From NCBI RefSeq assembly GCF_002266425.1, contig NZ_NPMN01000027.1, positions 1-61,440 on the forward strand: a stretch of DNA of 61,440 bases, given 5' to 3'. The notes under the pieces are model-generated. The model had not been told where the DNA came from and did not search any database. It worked only from the letters and a program-made list of their open reading frames with translations. Source of the stretch: Tissierella sp. P1. GTDB taxonomy: Bacteria > Bacillota > Clostridia > Tissierellales > Tissierellaceae. Below are positions 36,994-44,838 of the stretch, in pieces (the first letter of the stretch is position 1; each line of letters begins with the position of its first letter). The position numbers were made by a program, and so were the translations under genes.

Positions 36994-38070
36994 ATGGGTT
37001 TACCAGAGGTAATTATTGAATTTAGAACGAGAGGCACAAGCGCTATACAAAGAAGTTCTAAGGGTGTTGTAGCAATGATTTTAAAAGACGCTACAGGAAA
37101 TTTTGATACTAAAATATATAAGTCTATAGAAGAAGTAGAGTCTGCTGATTGGACTTCTAAAAATAAAGACTATATAGATAAGGTATTTATGGGTACTCCA
37201 ACAAAAATTATTATAGAGAGAGTTGGACTGGAGTCTACTGATTATAATTCAGCATTAGCAAGGCTAAAGAATAAAAAATGGAATTATTTAACCATTCCAG
37301 AGCTAGACAATGCAGATGTACAAAATATTTCAACTTGGATTAAAACCCAAAGAAATGTAAATAAAAAGACATTTAAAGCTGTATTAGCTAATAATGTGGC
37401 TGATGACGAAGGAATTATCAACTTTACAACAAATGATATTGAAGTAAGTGGAACTAATTATACAACTTCCCAATATTCAGCAAGATTAGCAGGGATATTT
37501 GCAGGTATGTCATTGGATAGGAGTTCAACTTATTGTGCTCTAAATGAAGTGACTAGTATTAAAGAACATGAAGATCCTGATGCCGATATTGATGCAGGAC
37601 AGCTAATTTTAATTAATGATGGTGAAAAAATTAAGATAGGAAGAGGAGTAAACTCATTAACTACAACTACTGCAACTAAGGGTGAAGAGTTTAAGAAAAT
37701 AAAAATAGTTGATGCAATAGATTTAATGAGAGATGATATTAGAGATACATTTGAAAAACATTATGTAGGTAAGGTTAATAATATTTACGACAATAAAATA
37801 TTATTTTTAGCTGCTGTTAATGCTTATTTCAAGGAATTAGAAAGGGATAATATATTAGACCCTACCTATGGAAATATTGCAGAAATTAATATAGATGCTC
37901 AAAGAAATTATTTGCTAGGTAAGGGATATACAACAGTAGATGGCAGAAGTGTTGAAGATATGACTGAGCAGGAAATTAAAGAAGCTAATACTGGAAGTAA
38001 AGTATTTGCAAAAGCTAGTATTAAATTTGTAGATACTATGGAAGATTTAGAATTTTATATTTATATGTAA
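36994..38070 (+). CDS. contractile tail sheath protein (XkdK-like)
   Basis: 358 residues. N-terminal GLPEVIIEFRTRGTSAIQRS and GVVAMILKD, RLAGIFAGMSLDRSSTY, GDELILINDGE-like DAGQLILINDGEKIKIGRGV, and the C-terminal VFAKASIKFVDTMEDLEFYIY match the compact XkdK/diffocin-type sheath. Sheath subunits polymerise around the tube and contract to drive it through the target envelope. At 358 residues it is shorter than PBSX XkdK (about 466), like C. difficile tail-like particles. It has all regions expected for contraction (C-terminal handshake strands). Confidence 0.95.
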   Translation: MGLPEVIIEFRTRGTSAIQRSSKGVVAMILKDATGNFDTKIYKSIEEVESADWTSKNKDYIDKVFMGTPTKIIIERVGLESTDYNSALARLKNKKWNYLTIPELDNADVQNISTWIKTQRNVNKKTFKAVLANNVADDEGIINFTTNDIEVSGTNYTTSQYSARLAGIFAGMSLDRSSTYCALNEVTSIKEHEDPDADIDAGQLILINDGEKIKIGRGVNSLTTTTATKGEEFKKIKIVDAIDLMRDDIRDTFEKHYVGKVNNIYDNKILFLAAVNAYFKELERDNILDPTYGNIAEINIDAQRNYLLGKGYTTVDGRSVEDMTEQEIKEANTGSKVFAKASIKFVDTMEDLEFYIYM

Positions 38071-38083
38071 AGGAGAGATTTAG

Positions 38084-38530
38084 ATGGCTAATAAAGTACC
38101 TGGATATAGACAAATAGCAGGAAGTTGGGGACAAATTTGGTGGGATGGAGAATTAGTGTTTGAAGTGGAATCATTTGAGGCAAAAATTACTGCTGAAAGA
38201 GAAGATGTATATCAAGCTGGTAGTTTAGATACAGATTCTAAAATGACTGGACTAAAAGGAGAAGGCTCTTTTAAGGTAAAGCATGTATTCTCTAGAGGGG
38301 TTCTTAAATTACTAAAGGCTTGGAAGGAAGGACGAGATGTAAGGAGTCAGTTGATAGGAAAATTAGCAGATCCTGATGCTTACGGTTCTGAAAGATGTGT
38401 AATTAACAATGTATGGTTTAATGAATTAACTCTAATGCAATTTGAAATGAAACAAAAATTAGAAAGGGAATTTCCTTTTGGATTCACTCCTTCAGATGTG
38501 GATTTTCCTGATAGAATAGAGGTGAAATAA
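38084..38530 (+). CDS. tail tube protein (XkdM-like)
   Basis: 148 residues: GYRQIAGSWGQIWWDGELVF, EVESFEAKITAEREDVY, SKMTGLKGEGSFKVKHVFSR, FPFGFTPSDVDFPDRI. This is the XkdM-type tube protomer that stacks as hexameric rings inside the sheath. AGGAGAG ribosome-binding site. It ends one nt before the chaperone gene. Confidence 0.95.
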   Translation: MANKVPGYRQIAGSWGQIWWDGELVFEVESFEAKITAEREDVYQAGSLDTDSKMTGLKGEGSFKVKHVFSRGVLKLLKAWKEGRDVRSQLIGKLADPDAYGSERCVINNVWFNELTLMQFEMKQKLEREFPFGFTPSDVDFPDRIEVK

Positions 38531-38531
38531 T

Positions 38532-38918
38532 ATGAATAAGAATAAAGCTAAGAAAGTGACATTACAAGATTTAATAGCTAGAGCGGAACAAAGAAAACTA
38601 GATAAGAAGGAATTAAGACAATTATATATAAAATCCTTAGATGCTACTATTACTATTATGAAGCCTGATAGATCATTGGTTTTAGATTCTATGAATATGG
38701 AAGACGAATCTGATGGAGATAGACATTTAATTTATAATTGTGTAGTAGAACCATCTCTAAAAGATTCAGAGTTGCATAAGGCGTATAAAGTAGTGTCTCC
38801 TATGGATATAGTAGATGAAGTATTTGATCCCGGTGAAGTTGCTAATATTTCTAAAGAAATAGTAAGAATGGCAGGATATATTGATAGTGTTGAAGTGGTG
38901 AAAAACATAAAAAACTAA
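38532..38918 (+). CDS. tail assembly chaperone, short form (XkdN-like, gpG equivalent)
   Basis: 128 residues beginning MNKNKAKKVTLQDLIARAEQ, with TITIMKPDRSLVLDSMNM and KVVSPMDIVDEVFDPGEV, the XkdN pattern. It coats the tape-measure protein before tube assembly. The gene ends in the slippery sequence at 38909-38915 immediately before its TAA. Confidence 0.9.
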   Translation: MNKNKAKKVTLQDLIARAEQRKLDKKELRQLYIKSLDATITIMKPDRSLVLDSMNMEDESDGDRHLIYNCVVEPSLKDSELHKAYKVVSPMDIVDEVFDPGEVANISKEIVRMAGYIDSVEVVKNIKN

Positions 38919-39070
38919 TAAATGCTTCCTCTGAATTGTATATGATACATCATTACATTCAGAGGGGGCACAAAATTAATGATTTATTAGAATTGAGCAA
39001 TGTTGAAAAAATATTTTTTATTGCTAGTATGAATTTAGATATTGAAGAAAGAAATAGTATTATTTCATGA
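38532..39070 (+). CDS. tail assembly chaperone, -1 frameshift product (gpGT equivalent)
   Basis: A -1 slip on A AAA AAC (38909-38915) joins the 128-codon XkdN frame to a 51-codon extension read from 38915 to the TGA at 39068-39070: LINASSELYMIHHYIQRGHK, then INDLLELSNVEKIFFIASMN. The extension has no start codon or ribosome-binding site of its own, stays open across the whole gap, and its NLS-x-EK-x-FFIASM pattern is typical of the T-part of XkdN-type fusions. The ratio of G to GT controls tail assembly in lambda and relatives. Confidence 0.85.
38909..38915 (+). promoter_or_regulatory. programmed -1 ribosomal frameshift site A AAA AAC
   Basis: In frame as ATA AAA AAC TAA. The heptamer is a canonical X XXY YYZ slippery sequence, the zero-frame stop directly follows and the -1 frame is open for 51 codons. 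Confidence 0.85.
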
Positions 39071-39074
39071 TGAC

Positions 39075-39112
39075 AAATTAGAGACCAATCAGGGTCTCTA
39101 ATTTATTATCGA
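39075..39112 (+). terminator. intra-operon terminator between chaperone and tape measure
   Basis: AAATTAGAGACC (39075-39086) and GGTCTCTAATTT (39093-39104) form a perfect 12-bp stem with 6-nt loop, then ATTATC. The weak U tract suggests partial termination, lowering expression of tape measure and baseplate relative to sheath and tube. Confidence 0.65.
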
Positions 39113-39128
39113 AAAGGTAGGTGATAAG

Positions 39129-40844
39129 ATGGCAAAACTAGGGGCAACATTAACTATTAAAGATAATGTAAGTGCTACATTAAAAATAATTAAAAAAGAG
39201 CAAGAAGATTTCAGAAAAAGTGTTGATAGGACTAGAATGGCTCTTGAAAGAATCTATAATAGAAAGTATCAGATTAGACTAAATAATACAGCTGCTACAA
39301 GGAATCTCAATAATTTAAAGAGATCACTAGCACCTTTTAGAAGGAAGCTTGTTATAGCTATGGCATATAAAGATATGGTTACATCAAGAATAAAAAGTGT
39401 TAATGAAAAATTAAGATCTTTTGGGAAGCAGGTATTTTCACCTGTTGTAAAAATCAAAGATAAAACTGTTGGAACTTTCTCTAGTGTGAAAAAGGGCTTC
39501 TCAAAATTAAAAGATTTAGATAATAAATATGGTGTTAGTGAAATACTTAGCTCAGGTGCTGAACTTGAAAAACAGCAAATATCAATGAAACATTTAATCG
39601 GAATTAACAATCAAGATCTAGATGAAAGTGGAGTTCAAAAAGTAACTGATGATTTTATGAAACAATTGAGAGATAATGCTAAGATTACTCCATTTTCATC
39701 TACAGAAGTAGTCGAAGCAGGGAGTAAAGCTTTAGAACTTACTGGGGGAAATACATCAGAAGCCATGTCACTTGTAAAGATAGCAGAGGATATGGCTTCT
39801 CTTAATCCTGGGAAGGACATTAATATGGCTATTGAAGCACTGGCAGATGCCAAGAATGGAGATATAGCAAAATTAAAGGAATTTAATGCAAAAGTATCTG
39901 ATGAGGAACTTCAAGAACTGGGACTTATGGGAGTTGTAGATAAGAAACTCAAATCTCAATTTGAAGGCGGAACTGCTACGTTATCAAAATCTGCTAGTGG
40001 TATGTGGTCTACTATGACTGGTTTTGTTGATTCTACATTACAAGATTTAGGTCTTAAGGTAATAGAAAGTCTTCTTCCACATCTTGAAAAACTGATAGAA
40101 TGGATGAATGCATCTGGTCCCACAATTGATACATGGGTAGGGCATATCTCAACTGGTATAGGGTGGGTAATAGATAAAGCTGGTTTGTTTCTTGGTAAAG
40201 TACTGGAATATTTACCTATGGCAGGAGAAGTTGTAGGTAGTGTAGTAGGATGGATAACTGATAAATTTGGTTGGTTAGGTGAAAAAATATTTAATCTTAA
40301 CATTGATTGGGTTGGTGCATGGGAAGGTATCAAGAGTGTAATGGGTACTGCCTGGGAATTTATAGAACCTATATTATCCTTAATCTCAGAAGGTGTTAGA
40401 TTTCTTTGGGAAGCTTTTGAATGGGCTTTCCCTGCAATCCAAGCTACAATAGAAACTGTATGGAACATTGTAAAACCTATACTAGAGGGATTAGGAACTA
40501 TAATTGGATGGGTAGGGGATGGGATTGGAAAGCTAGCTGACTGGATAGGTGGTGAGAGAGAGCCAAAATCTACAAAACTTCTGTACAAAACAGGTAGAAA
40601 TATGATATTTACTGAAGATGTATCAGGTCGGCATTTCAATGGCATTGAAAGAGTCCCATATAATAACTATAATGCAATTTTGCACAAAGACGAAGCAGTT
40701 ATTCCAGCTCGCAATAATCCATATATAGGAAATGGAAAGATTAACAATCCAATAAATATAAATATAAATGGAGTAAATAAGTCAACAAACGAGATAGTAA
40801 ATGAATTGGTGCCACAATTAAAATTAGCACTATCGAATATGTAG
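39129..40844 (+). CDS. tail tape-measure protein
   Basis: 571 residues. The N-terminal 120 residues are helical and basic (KDNVSATLKIIKKEQEDF, AMAYKDMVTSRIKSVNEKL), followed by an alpha-helical rod (ALELTGGNTSEAMSLVKIAE), Trp-rich amphipathic repeats (IGWVIDKAGLFLGK, VVGWITDKFGWLGEKIFN, WDGIGKLADW-like) and a C-terminal Gly/Asn-rich end (AVIPARNNPYIGNGKINN). The tape-measure sets tail length. At about 0.15 nm per residue this predicts a short tail of very roughly 85 nm (estimate). AGGTAGGTGATAAG ribosome-binding site; immediately after the intra-operon hairpin. Confidence 0.92.
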   Translation: MAKLGATLTIKDNVSATLKIIKKEQEDFRKSVDRTRMALERIYNRKYQIRLNNTAATRNLNNLKRSLAPFRRKLVIAMAYKDMVTSRIKSVNEKLRSFGKQVFSPVVKIKDKTVGTFSSVKKGFSKLKDLDNKYGVSEILSSGAELEKQQISMKHLIGINNQDLDESGVQKVTDDFMKQLRDNAKITPFSSTEVVEAGSKALELTGGNTSEAMSLVKIAEDMASLNPGKDINMAIEALADAKNGDIAKLKEFNAKVSDEELQELGLMGVVDKKLKSQFEGGTATLSKSASGMWSTMTGFVDSTLQDLGLKVIESLLPHLEKLIEWMNASGPTIDTWVGHISTGIGWVIDKAGLFLGKVLEYLPMAGEVVGSVVGWITDKFGWLGEKIFNLNIDWVGAWEGIKSVMGTAWEFIEPILSLISEGVRFLWEAFEWAFPAIQATIETVWNIVKPILEGLGTIIGWVGDGIGKLADWIGGEREPKSTKLLYKTGRNMIFTEDVSGRHFNGIERVPYNNYNAILHKDEAVIPARNNPYIGNGKINNPINININGVNKSTNEIVNELVPQLKLALSNM

Positions 40845-40856
40845 GAGGGTGATTTG

Positions 40857-41276
40857 ATGGATATATTTATTAGTGTAAATAATAGAGAACAAGTAATCAA
40901 ATTACCTGTTCTGCCCAAAGAATTTAAAATACAATCTAATATGAATAATCAAAGCTATGATACTATTTCAATAGGAGAAATAAAACTTATAGGCTTGTCT
41001 TCCTTAAAGTCTATTTCTCTAAGCTCTTTTTTCCCAAACCAAGAATATTCCTTTATTAGAGATAAGACATATAAATCTTGGGATTATGTAGAAATGATTG
41101 AAGACTGGAAAGAAAGAAGGATACCTATAAGGCTGATTGTTACTGATACTCCAATTAATATGGCTTGTACTATTGAAAGTTTTGAATATGGAGAGCAAGA
41201 TGGTTCTGGCGATGTTTATTATACATTGTCTTTAAGTGAATTTAAGTTTATTAAGCTGGAGAAGAGGAGTGTATAA
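40857..41276 (+). CDS. XkdP-like baseplate/tail protein lacking LysM
   Basis: 139 residues: MDIFISVNNREQVIKLPVLP, YDTISIGEIKLIGLSSLKSI, SSFFPNQEYSF, YGEQDGSGDVYYTLSLSEF. This corresponds to the N-terminal part of XkdP, which in PBSX continues into a LysM peptidoglycan-binding domain. Here the protein ends at the SEFKFIKLEKRSV boundary, where the LysM linker would begin. The domain lies at the tail tip around the hub. AGGAGGGTGATTTG precedes the ATG at 40857. The stop is 1 nt before the XkdQ start. Confidence 0.85.
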   Translation: MDIFISVNNREQVIKLPVLPKEFKIQSNMNNQSYDTISIGEIKLIGLSSLKSISLSSFFPNQEYSFIRDKTYKSWDYVEMIEDWKERRIPIRLIVTDTPINMACTIESFEYGEQDGSGDVYYTLSLSEFKFIKLEKRSV

Positions 41277-41277
41277 T

Positions 41278-42264
41278 ATGGGTCATGAACTTTGGTGTGT
41301 TAATGGTAGCGGTATGACAAATATAACTCCTCTTGTAGGTTCTATAACATGGAGAAGTAATATAAATGAATTAGGAGAACAGCTTGATTTTGATATTGCT
41401 TTTAATGATGATAGATATTTTCCAAAAAGTCCAGTAGATTTAGGTTCGCTAATCATAATTAAAAAATGGAGAAAAGGAAGTAAATAGAACTATAGTTATT
41501 ACTGAGAATAAATCTGGGAGAGGTTCAATTCCTTACAATTGTTTTGATTATGCTTTTTACTTGAATAAATCTGAAGAGACCTATCAGTCAATAAAATGAA
41601 TTCTAATGGAGCAATAAATGAGGTTTTAGCAAGAGCAGGAGTACCTATTGGTGGAGTGGACATACCCAGTATATTATTAACTAAGATATATGCTGATAAA
41701 GTTCACAGTGAGGTTATAAAAGATATTCTTGATTTAGTAGAAAAAGAAACTGGCGTAAAGTGCAGGATGGAGATGAAGGAAGGAAAATTATTTATTTTCA
41801 AACAAAATGATAAAATTATTGTTCCTACCTTTAAACTAGCTACTAATTTACCTTATGAGTCGGTTACTAATGCAATAAGTAATCCTTCTAGAAAAAGAAC
41901 TATAGAAGAAATGAAAAACTCCATTAAAGTAATTATAAATAATGAAGATAAAATTAGATTAATCGATACTGTTCAAAATAGTGAACTAATAAACCAATAT
42001 GGATTATTGCAAAAATTAGTGCAAGTCGATAAGGAAAATATTAGTGAGGCAAAGGTTGTTGCACAGAATATGTTAAAGGATTTAGGAAGGGTATTTGAAG
42101 AAAATAGTATAACTATACCAGGACATGATGATATAAGAGCAGGAAGACTAATTGAAATCGAAGAACCTTTAACTGGTATGAGAGGTAAGTATTTGATAGA
42201 AAGTGCCAATCATACTGTAACTAATGGAATACATTTATGTAGTGTCAATCTAGGGGTGATATAA
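41278..42264 (+). pseudogene. XkdQ-like baseplate hub protein, interrupted by two compensating indels
   Basis: Frame 1 (ATG 41278): MGHELWCVNGSGMTNITPLV, ELGEQLDFDIAFND, up to the A6 run at 41461-41466, where it runs into TAG at 41485. The adjacent frame (41465-41599) continues NGEKEVNRTIVITENKSGRG and SIPYNCFDYAFYLNKSEETY, the correct XkdQ sequence. Near T41588 a second shift returns to frame 1: NKMNSNGAINEVLARAGVPI, ..., YLIESANHTV. Removing one A and adding one T gives a 328-residue protein of normal length. XkdQ (gp27/VgrG-like hub) is essential for baseplate assembly. Either real inactivation or two base-call errors. Confidence 0.85.
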
Positions 42265-42725
42265 TGGAAGGAATAAGTGAATTAGCTAAAATGTTCAAAG
42301 AAAGAGAATCAATAAGATATATGGGACCTATAGTTGGGACTGTGTTATTTCCACCTCCTGAAATAAAGATCCAGATAGATAAGAATATAATATTGGATAA
42401 AGGCAATCTTGTTATAGGGGCTAGTATTCTAAAAGAATATAAAAGAAAGATAATCATAGAAGGTGAGAAGATTAAATTTAATCAAAGCAATCCTCCAACA
42501 TATATTGGAACTACAGATAGTGTCAATGATGGAGGAATGGGTGCGTCAAGTCATGCTCATAAAATAGTAGATATAAATATAAATACCCCTGTAAGAATTG
42601 AAGCCACCAAAGAATCTTCATATATTGAAACAACAGATACTATAAAGGAAGGGGATAAAGTAATATTAATTCCTTCACAAGATGAACAAATATATTTTCT
42701 TATTGACTGGGCGGTGAGATTATGA
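42264..42725 (+). CDS. DUF2577 (XkdR-like) baseplate spike-associated protein
   Basis: 153 residues: MEGISELAKMFKERESIRYM, GPIVGTVLFPPPEIKIQIDK, NLVIGASILKEYKR, DTIKEGDKVILIPSQDEQIY FLIDWA. DUF2577/XkdR proteins are short beta-rich proteins at the baseplate centre; an SHAHKI segment in the middle recalls the spike-like insertion. The gene shares its first base with the stop of XkdQ and overlaps the next gene (ATGA), so it is translationally coupled both ways. Confidence 0.88.
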   Translation: MEGISELAKMFKERESIRYMGPIVGTVLFPPPEIKIQIDKNIILDKGNLVIGASILKEYKRKIIIEGEKIKFNQSNPPTYIGTTDSVNDGGMGASSHAHKIVDININTPVRIEATKESSYIETTDTIKEGDKVILIPSQDEQIYFLIDWAVRL

Positions 42726-43159
42726 TATTTCCTAAAATAACTGAATTAGAATTACCAAAACAAGATTCTAATGTAATAAAGGATTTGGGTAAAACTTTCT
42801 TATATGATTTCAAAAAAAGAGAATTTATACTAAAGGATGGTAAGCCTATAGAAGCAGCAGGAAAAAAAGGCATTGAAATATGGATTGAAAAAGTCCTTAG
42901 AACTCAGAAGAACAGGTGGAAGATTTATGATGAAGTAGATTATGGAACTACTATAGAAGATTTAATTGTGGGACACAGCTATCCTAAAAGTTTTCTTGAG
43001 AGTGAACTAAAAAGAGAAATAACACAAGAAGTATTAAAACATCCTAGAATAGAAAATCTTACGAATTGGGATTTTATAAGAGTAAATGATAAATTAAGAG
43101 TTATATTTACTGTAAATTTATATGATAGTGATTTTATAAAGCAGGAGGTGAGCTTTTAA
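42722..43159 (+). CDS. DUF2634 (XkdS-like, gp25-type) baseplate wedge protein
   Basis: 145 residues: FLYDFKKREFILKDGKPIEA, GIEIWIEKVLRTQKNRWKIY, YGTTIEDLIVGHSYP and an acidic C-terminal strand region. DUF2634 is the gp25/lysozyme-like wedge component that starts sheath polymerisation on the baseplate. Conserved E-P-R type core residues appear as LKRE. Overlaps XkdR by 4 nt. Confidence 0.9.
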   Translation: MIFPKITELELPKQDSNVIKDLGKTFLYDFKKREFILKDGKPIEAAGKKGIEIWIEKVLRTQKNRWKIYDEVDYGTTIEDLIVGHSYPKSFLESELKREITQEVLKHPRIENLTNWDFIRVNDKLRVIFTVNLYDSDFIKQEVSF

Positions 43160-43160
43160 C

Positions 43161-44228
43161 ATGAAAAGTGTAAAAGAAATACACAATAGGATGCTTGAAA
43201 ATATAAACAAAGAATACGATAGGAGCGAAGGCTCTTTTTTTTATGATGCTACAAAGCCTGCCGCTATAGAGTTTCAAAGGAAAGATAAAGAAATAAAAGA
43301 AGTTGAAAACAAACTAGATATAGAGAACCTATCAGGAGAAGACTTAGAAAGGTTTATTAATCAAAGGACTGGTATAGAAAGAAAACCAGCAACAAAAGGA
43401 ACTATAACTGTAGTTATAAGTGGTTCTCAAGGATCTAGTATTAAAAAGGGTGATCTAATTGGTAGTGATACAGTAAATTTTGTGTTGCTTGAAAACAAGG
43501 TCATTGGAGAAAATGGAGTAACAAGTGCATTGGCTGAATGTGAGGTAGCTGGAACTGTAGGAAATGTACCAGCAGGAGCCATAAAGCATTTTCCGATAAC
43601 TATTTCAGGATTAACTTCTGTAACTAATACTGAAGCGGTTATAAATGGATATGATGACGAAAGTGATTACGATCTAAGGCAAAGGTATTATGAAAAGATT
43701 CGTACTCCTTCAACATCAGGAAACAAATATCATTACCTCAACTGGGCAAAAGAGGTCGTTGGTGTTGGGGAGGCTAGGGTCTTTCCTTTGTGGAAAGGTG
43801 ATAATACCGTAAAAATAGTAGTAATAGATTCAAATAAACAACCAGCTAGCACAGATTTAATTCAAGAAGTACAAAAGCATATTGACCCAGAGATAACAGG
43901 TCTTGGGGAAGGACAGGCACCTATAGGTGCTTTCTGCACTGTAGCATCTGCAAAGAGAAAAGATATTAATATATTAGTTACAATTACTAAAGATATGAGC
44001 AATTCTCTAGAAGAAATTAAATCTAAAATAAGGGAAAGCATAGTTAACTATCTCAAAGAAATAGCATTTAAAAAGAATTTAGTTAGCTATGCACAAATAG
44101 GGTCTTTAATATTGGATGTAGAAGGAGTATTGGATTATACGGATTTAAGAGTAAATGAAGGTATTGAAAATATATTAGTAGAAAATGAAGAAGTGGCGAT
44201 ATTAGGTGAGGTGGTAATAAGTGAGTAA
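43161..44228 (+). CDS. baseplate J-family protein (XkdT-like)
   Basis: 355 residues: MLENINKEYDRSEGSFFYDA, GIERKPATKGTITVVISGSQ, AECEVAGTVGNVPAGAI, DYDLRQRYYEKIRTPSTSGN, YLNWAKEVVGVGEARVFPLW. This is the gp47/J wedge subunit, which forms the baseplate periphery and triggers contraction. AGGAGGTGAGC precedes the ATG. The 3' end overlaps the next gene by 8 nt. Confidence 0.94.
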   Translation: MKSVKEIHNRMLENINKEYDRSEGSFFYDATKPAAIEFQRKDKEIKEVENKLDIENLSGEDLERFINQRTGIERKPATKGTITVVISGSQGSSIKKGDLIGSDTVNFVLLENKVIGENGVTSALAECEVAGTVGNVPAGAIKHFPITISGLTSVTNTEAVINGYDDESDYDLRQRYYEKIRTPSTSGNKYHYLNWAKEVVGVGEARVFPLWKGDNTVKIVVIDSNKQPASTDLIQEVQKHIDPEITGLGEGQAPIGAFCTVASAKRKDINILVTITKDMSNSLEEIKSKIRESIVNYLKEIAFKKNLVSYAQIGSLILDVEGVLDYTDLRVNEGIENILVENEEVAILGEVVISE

Positions 44229-44838
44229 AATGCTAAAGTATTTACCGCCATATGAGAGACAATCCAAAGTATTTCAGGAGATTATGAAGGCTGAGGAGAT
44301 TGAATTTGAGAAGATTCATACAGAGATAAAAGATTTAGAAAAGCAATTCTTTGTTGACACTGCAACTTGGGGATTAGCTATATATGAAAAAGAGTTAAAG
44401 CTACCAATTAGACCAAACAAGTCCTTAGAAGAACGTAGAAGTATTATAAAAGCTAAGATGAGAGGTATGGGTAAGGTAGATGCTGAAATGATAAAGGCTA
44501 TAGTTGAAGCATTTACTAAAAGTAGTGTAGAGGTTACCTTTGATGGCATAATCAAGATTATATTTAGTAATCAAGATACAATAATATTAAATATGAATGA
44601 TATGTTTGAGGCTATAGAAGAAATTAAACCTGCTCACTTGGATTATGAGACAATCTTAGTCTTTGAATTAAAAGAAAATGACATATATATTTGTAGTACT
44701 TTAATATCAGGGGAAGAAATAACAGTATATCCTTATTCTCCTAGAGAATTATTTTCAAAAGGAAAGGTGTATGTTGCAGTAGGAAGTAATACTGGATTAG
44801 AAAGCATAACTGTATATTCAAGAAAGGAAGTGGTATAA
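44221..44838 (+). CDS. DUF2313/YmfQ-like (XkdU) tail protein
   Basis: 205 residues: MLKYLPPYERQSKVFQEIMK, ATWGLAIYEKELKLPIRPN, ERRSIIKAKMRGMGKVDAEM, PAHLDYETILVFELKEN. XkdU/YmfQ proteins bridge the baseplate J protein and the receptor-binding fibre (gpI equivalent). The C-terminal 40 residues (ICSTLISGEEITVYPYSPRE) extend beyond the usual domain and may dock the fibre. GTG start, coupled to both neighbours. Confidence 0.9.
   Translation: MSKMLKYLPPYERQSKVFQEIMKAEEIEFEKIHTEIKDLEKQFFVDTATWGLAIYEKELKLPIRPNKSLEERRSIIKAKMRGMGKVDAEMIKAIVEAFTKSSVEVTFDGIIKIIFSNQDTIILNMNDMFEAIEEIKPAHLDYETILVFELKENDIYICSTLISGEEITVYPYSPRELFSKGKVYVAVGSNTGLESITVYSRKEVV

Noticed and set aside
39956..40645. 229-residue minus-strand ORF inside the tape-measure gene
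   Set aside because: It is antisense to a clear tape-measure protein and has Pro/Ser-rich shadow composition with no ribosome-binding site.
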